A stretch of DNA of 64,000 bases. It comes from Candidatus Methanomethylophilus alvi Mx1201 (GTDB lineage Archaea > Thermoplasmatota > Thermoplasmata > Methanomassiliicoccales > Methanomethylophilaceae). The DNA lies in NCBI RefSeq assembly GCF_000300255.2, contig NC_020913.1, forward strand, positions 618,692 to 682,691, read 5' to 3'. A model generated the notes under the pieces. It was not told the DNA's origin. It did not search any database and saw only the letters and a list, made by a program, of their open reading frames with translations. Shown piece by piece: positions 37,801-45,572 of the stretch (positions are counted from its first letter, which is position 1; every line of letters begins with the position of its first letter). The translations under genes were made by a program, and so were the position numbers.

Positions 37801-38091
37801 GCGATTGACCTTGTATTGTTTAAACCACAGTCTGACCCGCTCAATGTCATCCATGTATAATTTTTGAGTGACCAAAGCAGCGTTTGTTTTTCCAGTTCCG
37901 AAGTTTCCAGTGAGCCAAACCGATTTAGAACCTTCATGTATCGCGACAAACAAGGTCTCAAGAAAATCGATATATTTTTCATGGGGGTAAAAATCAAGCC
38001 ATCTTTCAGGAGATTCATTGATAATCGCACGGGTCATGTTGGCCCTGTAAACCTGTGGAACGTCAAAATAATCAGAATAGTGGTGTGCCAT
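34814..38091 (-). pseudogene. brxC: brxC/pglY P-loop ATPase of BREX, 5' part, frameshifted
   Basis: The large ATPase of the BREX core. Walker A TGNFGTGKT (61-69), Walker B RIIFLFDEFSD (248-258), then more than 700 residues of family-specific sequence. The frame breaks near 34975: the coding strand reads GCATCTTCCTGTCGGAG, giving a stop at 34951, whereas removing one base gives ASSVGDLTHNYLNSILDKAA, which continues to the IS at 34810. With one base removed, one CAG kept and the IS excised, the gene is 1391 codons including stop. As it stands, full-length BrxC cannot be made, so the BREX locus is probably off unless the frameshift is a sequencing error and the IS is a subpopulation variant. Confidence 0.88.
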
Positions 38092-38092
38092 G

Positions 38093-40471
38093 TCATCCCT
38101 CCAATTCTAATTGCAGAATGTCATCCAAACTGTGTTTCTGAGGGTAAATCTCGATACCATCATTACCATAAGTGAATGTGACGCTTATGTAGTCGGGATA
38201 TTTGGAGCGAAGTCCCTCACATAATTTTTTGAATTCATCTACTGGAGTGCCGAATGCAACTATGGGTGATACGAATATGGAGTCCATGTCTGCCGTCATC
38301 AATTCACGTACAGAGAAGCTAGATCTCCCTGTTGCTTTTGCAATCAGATACAATCCGTATAAAACAGTCAAAGATTCAATAGGTTTTGCCAGTCTTGTCA
38401 CACCAGTAACTGATGACTTGCCTTTCATTTCAGGAAGCACTAGGGGGACTGTGTCTCCGATGGGAGATTTTGTTACTAAGTCCTTGAATGCTGCAAGCCC
38501 ACCTTTGATTGTAGAGGTCGTCAGCGAACCGTCATACTCTTTCAACATGTCGGAGAGTCTATCGATACTATAGGGAGTTCCAAGATCTGTGGAGGTTACA
38601 TACCATTTTATTAATAGAGAATTGTTCGCAAGAGCAAGCCAGATTAGCTCCCATCCGAGTTCACTAGATCCTCCATATTTCCTGAATATTTCTAGAAGCA
38701 AGGTGGGTTTCTTTGTTTTTGCATCAATTAGCAGAGATTGCTGGAACCACTTACTGGCCGCAACAACCATTTTGCTACCCAATGGGTGGTATTCTGTCCA
38801 AGGGAAAAAGTCCTCTCCCATTTCCAATAACGTTGAAATCCACGTATATTGGTCTTTTTCTCTTAGTCCGAAGTTACAATAATTGTTTATGCTGTTCATT
38901 TTTAGTTGTTCTGTATCTGGCTTATACATGGATCTAAACCTCCAACATCCCTGGTCTAGTTCGTGACATTTATGACATCTGGTGCATTTCGACTCATCTA
39001 TTGATACGATTCCATCCTCGAAAGAAATCGCCCCTTGGCTGCATTCTGCCTCACAAGTTCTGCATCCCACACAACTCATCGATTTACGGAGAATTGTACG
39101 GATGGGTAAGAACAGTTCCGATTGCTCTTCCGTCGAATTAAATGTGAATACAATTGTTGCAAAATTAGAGGGGGTCGATTCGAATTTAAATGGAATCAAA
39201 TTTTGATTGAGGTGACCGTATCTAACACATGTTGAGCCGGTGGTTTCATCAAAAACAACATCCCCAATAGTTTTAATCCATTCAAAAAATTGTTTTTTTG
39301 GGCAATTAGGAACCTGAAAAGTTGATACGGTGCCTTCTCTTTTTTCAAATGGATTGGTGAGATATTCTTGAAGTAACGCACCACTTTTTCTTGCTTGCCA
39401 ACTTAGATTGGACAAATATTCTTGTTCATCATCCTTGTTCTTAAATTGTTTAGCAGTGGTGTTGATTATTATGTCATTGTATGGTTTTAATAGTCCCGGA
39501 TACGCCTTGTCAATGAACCATTCGTAACGTGTAGACGATTCAGGACACATTACACACCCTATTCTGGGCATCCCTTTGAAGTATGCAGGATTGATGGGAA
39601 GGTGTCTAGAATAGAGGTAAAGCCATACTTCGTGAGCGCCCCAATCTAGGATTGGCATACGGTTTAACTGAGAGGCATTTTTAACTCCATCTGAACTATC
39701 TTCATATAGGGATCTGGCATAACTTTCGTCTCTGCGGACACCAACAAATGCCATTACCTTTATCGATTCCTTGAATAATTTGTGTTTAAGGGTGATGATC
39801 GCTGGAGTACTTTTATGAACTGGGCAACACCACCTGAGGCCTCTAGAGGGTGGACCGAATAATTGCCAGTTGACCAAAGCGGGTTTTTCAGATACCGCAC
39901 GGATAAATTCTCTTTCTGGATACAATTGTTTAATTGAATCCCAAATATGATACGTATCCGGCAGCTCCATGTCTGTATCGCTGAAGATAACAGGTGCTGA
40001 AGTTGGGAATACTTGGTTGCATATATCCAATAAAACCAAAGAGTCTTTACCACCAGAGAACGCGATATATGCAATATCACACCGTGAAATATCTTTATCA
40101 TACAGTTCTTTTGCCCTACGTTTTGTATCTGCAACAATTATGTCCATTATTGGGGCATTTTTCTGAACCATGCGATCTAAATCAACAGGATTTAGTTGCA
40201 TTGTCCCTTCAAAAAGGTATTCGATGGATAGTTTTACACCATACTGGGTATTATTAAGTTTAGCAACCTTTTCCCCATCTACTAAATAATAGTTTTTTTG
40301 TGACCACATCAGGGGGCGAGTTTCATTTTTGTCGTATGAAAAACGTTCATTCAAACCTGCAATTTCAAGTTCCTGGGCGTATACAGGCCTGATTTCATAT
40401 GCAATGTAATTTGCACTCTTTGTTGTCAAAATAAAGCCATGAGTTTCCGGATCCCATTCATAAGAGTACAT
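38093..40471 (-). CDS. brxP: BrxP: PAPS-reductase-like protein with ferredoxin domain
   Basis: A 792-residue protein typical of BREX type 4. After ~110 residues comes an adenine-nucleotide alpha-hydrolase fold with the PP-loop AFSGGKDSLVLLD (137-149), SDTDMELPDTY, WCCPVHKSTP (214-223), and GCVMCPESS (305-313), the Cys set seen in PAPS reductase/DndC-like enzymes. Residues 466-510 hold two ferredoxin-like motifs, SCVGCRTCEAEC and CTRCHKCHELDQGC, probably a [4Fe-4S] centre. The C-terminal 250 residues are a helical, DndC/DUF4007-like region. Expected chemistry is ATP activation and sulfur transfer, analogous to phosphorothioation. Its ATG overlaps the upstream stop by one base (TAATG) and its own TGA is one base from brxC. 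Confidence 0.88.
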   Translation of the reverse strand: MYSYEWDPETHGFILTTKSANYIAYEIRPVYAQELEIAGLNERFSYDKNETRPLMWSQKNYYLVDGEKVAKLNNTQYGVKLSIEYLFEGTMQLNPVDLDRMVQKNAPIMDIIVADTKRRAKELYDKDISRCDIAYIAFSGGKDSLVLLDICNQVFPTSAPVIFSDTDMELPDTYHIWDSIKQLYPEREFIRAVSEKPALVNWQLFGPPSRGLRWCCPVHKSTPAIITLKHKLFKESIKVMAFVGVRRDESYARSLYEDSSDGVKNASQLNRMPILDWGAHEVWLYLYSRHLPINPAYFKGMPRIGCVMCPESSTRYEWFIDKAYPGLLKPYNDIIINTTAKQFKNKDDEQEYLSNLSWQARKSGALLQEYLTNPFEKREGTVSTFQVPNCPKKQFFEWIKTIGDVVFDETTGSTCVRYGHLNQNLIPFKFESTPSNFATIVFTFNSTEEQSELFLPIRTILRKSMSCVGCRTCEAECSQGAISFEDGIVSIDESKCTRCHKCHELDQGCWRFRSMYKPDTEQLKMNSINNYCNFGLREKDQYTWISTLLEMGEDFFPWTEYHPLGSKMVVAASKWFQQSLLIDAKTKKPTLLLEIFRKYGGSSELGWELIWLALANNSLLIKWYVTSTDLGTPYSIDRLSDMLKEYDGSLTTSTIKGGLAAFKDLVTKSPIGDTVPLVLPEMKGKSSVTGVTRLAKPIESLTVLYGLYLIAKATGRSSFSVRELMTADMDSIFVSPIVAFGTPVDEFKKLCEGLRSKYPDYISVTFTYGNDGIEIYPQKHSLDDILQLELEG

Positions 40472-41256
40472 TATTCATGTACCTCCCTGAGAATAGAATG
40501 ATCCCACATGTGTTTTGGAACAAGGTTACAGTGTCTTTGTATAATCATTTTGAGGGTTGCATCATCAATGATGCCATATTCATCTCTGAATGAAAAACCA
40601 AGGTCAAGTGAAATCGCAGTATGTATTGCTTCGAGGGTTAGGGGGATCCCTATTGATTCAAGTTTTTCAACGGAGTTGGAAATAGTATCAGATAAGTCTT
40701 CTGGTAGTCCAAGATTATCAATATGTTGGATACACTCAGATCCATTTATTTCTGTGAAATACAACGTATCAGAGAAGTCTTTTATTATTTTTTGAAGGTT
40801 TTTAATCGAAAAACCGTAAAACTCTGCTGAGATGCTTTCATCAGGCATTGTTCCGCAGTATTCTTCGCAAACCACAGTTTCTATTTTTGAGATACATTTT
40901 TTAAATGATGGGGGAAAACCAACACGAGGTTTTTTTACGAAACTAATGTTGTAATAATCCCTAATATGACATTCATTGTTCATGAGAAATATTGCCAATT
41001 CACCAAAGTGATTCTTTGACATGATAATCCTGTCATTAATGATTGGCTTGTAGTATTCCCACATTGCAGCGACTTCAAAACAACCAAAGTTTTCAAGATA
41101 ATCTTCAATAGAACTTTTGATCTGGCCCAGGTCATCTTCCGAGGCTATCTCATCAACCAAGTAATACAACCCATCTGAACGAAGGAACATATCTTGTTTC
41201 AAGTTGTTAAGTAGCTCTTCGTTGATTCTCTCACCTACTAAATTAGAGAGAACCAT
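40471..41256 (-). CDS. First gene of the BREX-like operon, unknown; start uncertain
   Basis: I do not recognise this protein of at least 261 residues. It is mostly helical and acidic, with no nuclease, methylase or NTPase motif. The frame stays open for 34 more codons upstream of the ATG at 41256 (…YEVDIITVSEQDVQNIIRSK, then YKDGIDFSPSTL) and looks coding, but contains no ATG, GTG or TTG before a TAA near 41366. Either a rare start codon (ATT) is used, or the true 5' end was lost when the region between this gene and the IS at 41517 was rearranged. It overlaps brxP by one base, so it belongs to the operon. Confidence 0.6.
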   Translation of the reverse strand: MVLSNLVGERINEELLNNLKQDMFLRSDGLYYLVDEIASEDDLGQIKSSIEDYLENFGCFEVAAMWEYYKPIINDRIIMSKNHFGELAIFLMNNECHIRDYYNISFVKKPRVGFPPSFKKCISKIETVVCEEYCGTMPDESISAEFYGFSIKNLQKIIKDFSDTLYFTEINGSECIQHIDNLGLPEDLSDTISNSVEKLESIGIPLTLEAIHTAISLDLGFSFRDEYGIIDDATLKMIIQRHCNLVPKHMWDHSILREVHE

Positions 41257-41372
41257 TAAAGTTGAGGGACTAAAATCGATTCCATCTTTGTATTTTGAAC
41301 GGATAATATTTTGGACATCCTGTTCTGATACGGTAATGATATCGACCTCGTATGCTGCCTGTTAGGGGTTCT

Positions 41373-41387
41373 TATCTATTTTATAAT
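41373..41387 (-). promoter_or_regulatory. TATA-like element before the BREX-like operon
   Basis: On the minus strand, TTATAAAATAG lies about 120 bases upstream of the ATG at 41256 and about 25 bases upstream of the point where the long open frame begins. It fits a promoter giving a transcript whose first codons would be in the unassigned 34-codon extension. Confidence 0.4.
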
Positions 41388-41516
41388 AATGGGAGGCCAC
41401 ATTTAGACTTTATTGAAAAATAGACTATCGATGACATGGATCTTGGATTGGGCAGCGTCATTTTCGTATACTGCGAGTATACGGTCGTGGTGTTTTTGCA
41501 TTGTACTTTGATTTCT
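41388..41516. other. AT-rich gap between BREX-like operon and IS
   Basis: No gene seen. It holds one perfect dyad, CGTATACT-GCG-AGTATACG at 41465-41483, about 100 bases upstream of the operon's TATA element. It could be an operator of the BREX-like operon or belong to the insertion's neighbourhood. Confidence 0.4.
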
Positions 41517-41556
41517 GAATAATCCTCACTTATGCATCGATTTGATAACAAGGGGT

Positions 41557-43128
41557 TCACTGGATGTTTACCCCGAGAGCTTCGAAGAGTTCCCTCTGGG
41601 CCTTGGTGACCTCGTTCAGTCTCCATTTCCCGCCGATGCACGAGATCTTCAGCTTCTTCAGGGTGTTCAGCACGTCCGGGACCCAGTAATCGCCCGCCAA
41701 TCCCTTTTCCTTCAGCAGGTTTATCAGCGTCAGCCTGAGCCTCAGAGACAGGAAGTTCACCAGGAGTCCGCCTTCGGCGGAATCCTGGTCCGATTTACCT
41801 GTTATGCCCACGAACAGATCCGACTGAAGCTGCGAGAAATCATATTCCACCCCGTTCCTGAGACGGTACTGCATCAACAGGTCCAGCCAATGCTTGTCCG
41901 ACGTCGTTATCACCGCGAACCTTCCGCAGGCGTTCTCCTTGGCGGATATCGCATTGCGTTTCCTCGTCACCACGGTCTTCCCGTCACAGTCAGCGGCGAA
42001 TTCCAGCAGATCCGCGGTCTGCTGTTCCGTGCGTGTGAGCTTCTTCCTGGCGAAACGGTCGTATCCCGTACCGGACAGCCTGTTCTCGAGCTCCCCGATC
42101 CTCGAATACAGCGTGGCGATCTCCTTTGTACGCTCCGAATCGTCCTGGAACACCAACGCCCTGATCGCCCCCGCGTCCCCCTCGGAGGCTTTCACCAGTT
42201 CGTCGTCCTCGAGTCTCACGAATGTCTCGTATCCCCTCACAACCGACCGTGCCAGATAGTCCGTGTTCAGGGGCGAGTCTATCTCCCTGACGCTCTCCGA
42301 CAGCAGCAGTTTGGATATGCCGACACGTGCAGGTATCGGCACGGTGAACCCCATTCCGCGTTCCAGCATCATCTGCACGTTGCCTATGCTGAAGAATCCC
42401 CTGTCCATCTCCAGTTCTACGGGGGAACAGTCCATGGTCCGGAGGTCCGAGACGATGTTGTCCAGTGTGGATACGTCCGCCACCGAACCCGGATAGGTGC
42501 GGTAGCAGAACGGGAGGTTGTCCTCCATCGAATGCACCATGCCCAGATCGAACTGTCTGGATCCGGTGAGATGGGTCTTCCTCCCTACCTCCGCATATTC
42601 GAGGTCCTCGGAATCCGTGCCCAGGCACACTATGTCGAAGATTACGCATCCGCTCTTCGGGGCGAGTTCGTTGAACAGGAGTTCCCTCTGCTCCGAAGCG
42701 TGGCCCACGGTCTGCAGGAACCGGCAGACCGATGACTGCTCGAAACCCCAGTCGACACCGAGAAGTTCCCGCAGGTAGGTGTCGTCTATGACATTCTCCA
42801 TCTGGTTCACGGTCACGGGATCCACGATGCCCAGTATGGCCATGGCCAGCAGCCTCCTTCCGTCCCTCACCCCGTACACGTCGTCCAGAGCGGACGTGAG
42901 TCCGCTCCTCTCCGCCAGCTGTACGAACAGCTGGTACGGCCCGTACACCGGACTGCAGCTGACCGTCCTGTTCCTGGCCGGTTCCTTCAGCAGATTGCCT
43001 TCGGCATCGCACACGCCCAGATACGTCCTGGTCTGTTTCGAGTTCTTCTTGACGGGATCCCAGACCCCCGTGACCTCGTACAGGTAGTATCTGCCGTTGC
43101 TCTGCTTCTGGACGACCTTGTAACTCAT
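41557..43128 (-). CDS. IS1634-like transposase
   Basis: A transposase of 523 residues from the ATG at 43128 (MSYKVVQKQSNGRYYLYEVTG). An alternative ATG at 43146 would add six residues. The N-terminus shares the 'Arg-Thr-Tyr-Leu-Gly' signature of the other IS1634-like transposases here. The DDE core includes CVIFDIVCLGTDS (first Asp), VELEMDRGFFSIGN (second Asp) and DYDFSQLQSDLF-like C-terminal sequence. The open frame is complete. A dyad CATTGTTA-7-TAACAATG (43126-43148) covers the start codon, again pointing to leader-based control. Confidence 0.8.
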   Translation of the reverse strand: MSYKVVQKQSNGRYYLYEVTGVWDPVKKNSKQTRTYLGVCDAEGNLLKEPARNRTVSCSPVYGPYQLFVQLAERSGLTSALDDVYGVRDGRRLLAMAILGIVDPVTVNQMENVIDDTYLRELLGVDWGFEQSSVCRFLQTVGHASEQRELLFNELAPKSGCVIFDIVCLGTDSEDLEYAEVGRKTHLTGSRQFDLGMVHSMEDNLPFCYRTYPGSVADVSTLDNIVSDLRTMDCSPVELEMDRGFFSIGNVQMMLERGMGFTVPIPARVGISKLLLSESVREIDSPLNTDYLARSVVRGYETFVRLEDDELVKASEGDAGAIRALVFQDDSERTKEIATLYSRIGELENRLSGTGYDRFARKKLTRTEQQTADLLEFAADCDGKTVVTRKRNAISAKENACGRFAVITTSDKHWLDLLMQYRLRNGVEYDFSQLQSDLFVGITGKSDQDSAEGGLLVNFLSLRLRLTLINLLKEKGLAGDYWVPDVLNTLKKLKISCIGGKWRLNEVTKAQRELFEALGVNIQ

Positions 43129-43148
43129 TGTTAAGAATGATAACAATG
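43126..43148 (-). promoter_or_regulatory. Dyad over the IS transposase start
   Basis: CATTGTTA (43126-43133), AGAATGA, TAACAATG (43141-43148): perfect 8-bp arms. Includes the chosen ATG at 43128, so binding or hairpin formation would block translation. Confidence 0.5.
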
Positions 43149-43248
43149 ATTGTATAAAAACCCTCGTTCATTTCGGATTAGCCAGCATATCAAAAGTCCT
43201 TGTTACGATGACCTTGTTATCAAGTCATTGCATGAGTGAGGATAATTC

Positions 43249-43445
43249 TTATCTGTGTCCATAAATCAAGGTTAATCATTATCAATCCCCAACGCGTCTG
43301 GCACTGTTATGAAAACCAAAGGAGTTTTATACGGTAAAAGTGCCCGTATGGGGGTACGTATAAGGGTCAAAAATGCGTTTATCTTCATCATCGAGGCGGT
43401 AAACGGATTGTTCATTTCGGGCATCTTTTCAGGAGGCTTTTCGGA
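43249..43445 (+). promoter_or_regulatory. Leader of the serine recombinase gene
   Basis: About 200 bases without a gene. They contain TATA-like stretches (TTTTATAC near 43325 and ACGTATAAGG near 43357), and a strong ribosome site AGGAGG at 43431-43436, nine bases before the recombinase ATG. Nothing else recognisable. Confidence 0.45.
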
Positions 43446-44063
43446 ATGAAGGTCGCAATTTATGTTCGCGTCTCCACCAAGAAACAGGACGAGACTAACC
43501 AACTTCCTCGTTTGAGAGAGATCGCCAAGAACAGAGGATTCGAAGTCTTCCGTGAGTACTCCGATGAGGCCTCTGCGAAAGATTCCAACCGTCCCGGTTG
43601 GCAGGACCTCATGCAGGATGCAAAGGAACATAGGTTCGATGCAATACTTGTCACCAAACTTGATAGGGTAATGAGGTCCCTTGTGCAACTGAACATTACG
43701 ATGATGAATCTCCAATCATACAACGTGAAGCTCATCTGTGCAGATATCGGGGAGATCGATTTTACCACACCGATGGGAAAGGTGCAGATGCAGATTATCG
43801 GCGCTATCGCCGAATGGGAGAGGGAAATTATCGTCCAGAGGACCAGAGAAGGGATCGAGGCGAGGAAGGCCAAAGGCGTCCACCTTGGAAGGAAGAGAAG
43901 GGACGACATACCCATCGACACAATCGTCACCCTCCGCATAGCCGGTAATTCATGGAAGTCCATTTCAAGAGATCTTCGCATCCCGAAGACCACTCTTCTC
44001 CGCAGAAGGGAGGAGGTAGAGAACCTCATCTCCAACAGGTCCGTAAAGGAGGTGTCCGAATGA
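43446..44063 (+). CDS. Serine recombinase (resolvase/invertase family)
   Basis: A 205-residue small serine recombinase. The catalytic Ser is in YVRVSTKKQ (Ser10); LDRVMRSLVQL and the GKVQMQIIGAIAEWEREIIVQRTREG helix (the family's E-helix region) follow; then GRKRR and a C-terminal helix-turn-helix (TIVTLRIAGNSWKSISRDL and IPKTTLLRRR). Enzymes of this size resolve plasmid dimers or invert/excise DNA segments. It opens an element-like gene set; its stop overlaps the next ATG (GAATGA). Confidence 0.9.
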   Translation: MKVAIYVRVSTKKQDETNQLPRLREIAKNRGFEVFREYSDEASAKDSNRPGWQDLMQDAKEHRFDAILVTKLDRVMRSLVQLNITMMNLQSYNVKLICADIGEIDFTTPMGKVQMQIIGAIAEWEREIIVQRTREGIEARKAKGVHLGRKRRDDIPIDTIVTLRIAGNSWKSISRDLRIPKTTLLRRREEVENLISNRSVKEVSE

Positions 44064-44461
44064 CAGGGGTCCAAAAGGGAGGGGTGGAGAAAACCCCTCA
44101 GACGGTTATAAAGAACGACGCGGTCCGTAATCGGTCGGTTTCGGACCGGACGGAATGGGAGAAGGATCTCAGAGAACTCAACAGCATGTATAAAGAATGC
44201 CTGTGGTACCTGGAATAGGATAATCCCTATGCAGAGCACATCTACGACCTTCAGACTTATCTCGAATACTGTCTCGACAGGAAGGTCAACGTAATCCCTG
44301 AAGGGTGGATCCCGAAAAAAGGACACGTTGACAAGCTCGCCTATGCGAAGTGTCTTGGGAGGATCACGGAGCTTCTCTTCACAACCGGACTCCTGAGGGC
44401 GCTTCTGGAACTGAACTCAAAGACCGACTTCATCGATACGGAGGCCTTCATCGATGGATGA
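44060..44461 (+). CDS. Unknown element protein with in-frame amber (putative Pyl) codon
   Basis: Reading through the TAG at 44216-44218 (codon 53) gives one 133-residue protein. The first half ends KDLRELNSMYKECLWYLE; then comes the amber codon; then DNPYAEHIYDLQTYLEYCLD and on to LFTTGLLRALLELNSK and TGA at 44459-44461. Both halves are helical with the same composition, the frame stays open with no other stop, and the end overlaps the next gene by 8 bases exactly as expected for an operon. Stopping at the TAG would leave 240 bases of open, well-coupled frame unused. Function unknown. In a pyrrolysine-decoding archaeon this TAG would be read as Pyl; a nonsense mutation is the alternative. Confidence 0.65.
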
Positions 44462-45548
44462 GTATGATGAAGAGCCCCCGGAGTGGGATGCCGAGAACAG
44501 GAAAAGGATGGGCAAGATCAAACGGGATGTGATCCTGAAGTACTACCAGAAGGTGTTCAGGCCCGGGGCCCTGATGGTCACATCAGGCCGCAGAGGGGGA
44601 GGGAAGACACGTTCTGCCATATCCTTCGCACAGATGCTGGTCAACGGCACATACCCAGAACTGGGAAAATGGAGGGTTGCCACCAACGTGATCTTCGTCA
44701 GGAAGCATAGGGAGAAATTCGTAACAGATTACCCTGAAGGCGTCCATCATATCGTCTCACTGAAGGAACTCTTCCCGATTGCCGCCGAGGTCCTGGAGAA
44801 GAACGAGAACCTCCTCCTGATCCTTGACGAGGCCCAGAACTTCCTTCTCGGAGAGCACAACGGTACGCCCACGGTGACCTCCATGAAGACCTTCATGGGC
44901 ATCATAAGGAAGTTCAATATCGCGGTCTGGCTCTTATCACCTGTCACCAAGAACATGGGGCCCGCGTTCAGGAACTTCATCGACGATCCCGATAACCCGG
45001 GAAACGTCAGCGTGCTGTGGGATAGACATGAGGACTTCGCAAGAAAGATCATCAGAGAGCATAATCTGAACATCGACACACGCGACATCATCTTCATGAA
45101 ATACAGTGCTCTGGAGCGTGCCGAGGCCACTATCATCCCCAAACTGTCATGGACGACTCCGCCGGACAAACTGAAAGAGGGAGAGTTCTGTTACGACCAC
45201 AAGGCCTCTGCGGAATTCTCTGTCGGTGACGGATTCGACTTCAAGGCCTTCATCTCCGCCACCGGGAACGTCTCCAGCTTCGAGATGGTCGATGCCATCA
45301 GGGGCTTCTATCGTGACATGAAAGAGACTGGAGAAGAAGAGTCCAGAGGATTCGAGGAGACACTTCTTGCTGTTGCTTCGAGGATTAAGTCGATGGGGCT
45401 GACAGATGAGTCGATCTCGAGAGCATTCGGCATCCCCGTCACCACCCTCAGAAGGAAAGCAGAGGATTATGGGCTGCCATGGGCCGTCAACAAATCGGAA
45501 ACCAATTTGGATCGTTACAAACGTATCAAAACGGGTGTTGATTCATGA
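44454..45548 (+). CDS. Element-borne P-loop ATPase
   Basis: A 364-residue NTPase with Walker A GRRGGGKT (45-52) and Walker B LLLILDEAQNF (120-130), resembling packaging or DNA-transfer ATPases (Zot/FtsK-HerA-like) of archaeal plasmids and viruses. The C-terminus has a helix-turn-helix (RIKSMGLTDESISRAFGIP and TTLRRKAEDYG). A signature VTSMKTFMGIIRKFNIAVWLLSP follows the Walker B as in the sensor region. It probably moves or packages element DNA. The start overlaps the preceding gene by 8 bases. Confidence 0.7.
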   Translation: MDEYDEEPPEWDAENRKRMGKIKRDVILKYYQKVFRPGALMVTSGRRGGGKTRSAISFAQMLVNGTYPELGKWRVATNVIFVRKHREKFVTDYPEGVHHIVSLKELFPIAAEVLEKNENLLLILDEAQNFLLGEHNGTPTVTSMKTFMGIIRKFNIAVWLLSPVTKNMGPAFRNFIDDPDNPGNVSVLWDRHEDFARKIIREHNLNIDTRDIIFMKYSALERAEATIIPKLSWTTPPDKLKEGEFCYDHKASAEFSVGDGFDFKAFISATGNVSSFEMVDAIRGFYRDMKETGEEESRGFEETLLAVASRIKSMGLTDESISRAFGIPVTTLRRKAEDYGLPWAVNKSETNLDRYKRIKTGVDS

Positions 45549-45572
45549 TACTGAGTGTTGTCTCCGTTCGCT

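Larger units (their letters stand above)
41517..43248 (-). mobile_element. Insertion sequence, apparently intact
   Basis: A ~1.73-kb element. Inverted repeats of about 37 bp with few mismatches: GAATAATCCTCACTTATGC... ending TTGATAACAAGG (41517-41553), and inward from 43248 GAATTATCCTCACTCATGC... also ending TTGATAACAAGG. I found no convincing target duplication. It stands directly upstream of the BREX-like operon and may have removed that operon's original 5' end. Confidence 0.8.

Noticed and set aside
41542..42735. 397-codon plus-strand frame in the IS
   Set aside because: Antisense to the transposase; no recognisable domain.
41369..43250. TTCTTATCT on both sides of the IS at 41517-43248
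   Set aside because: Would be a target duplication only if the left IS end were at about 41380, but the inverted repeat clearly starts at 41517.
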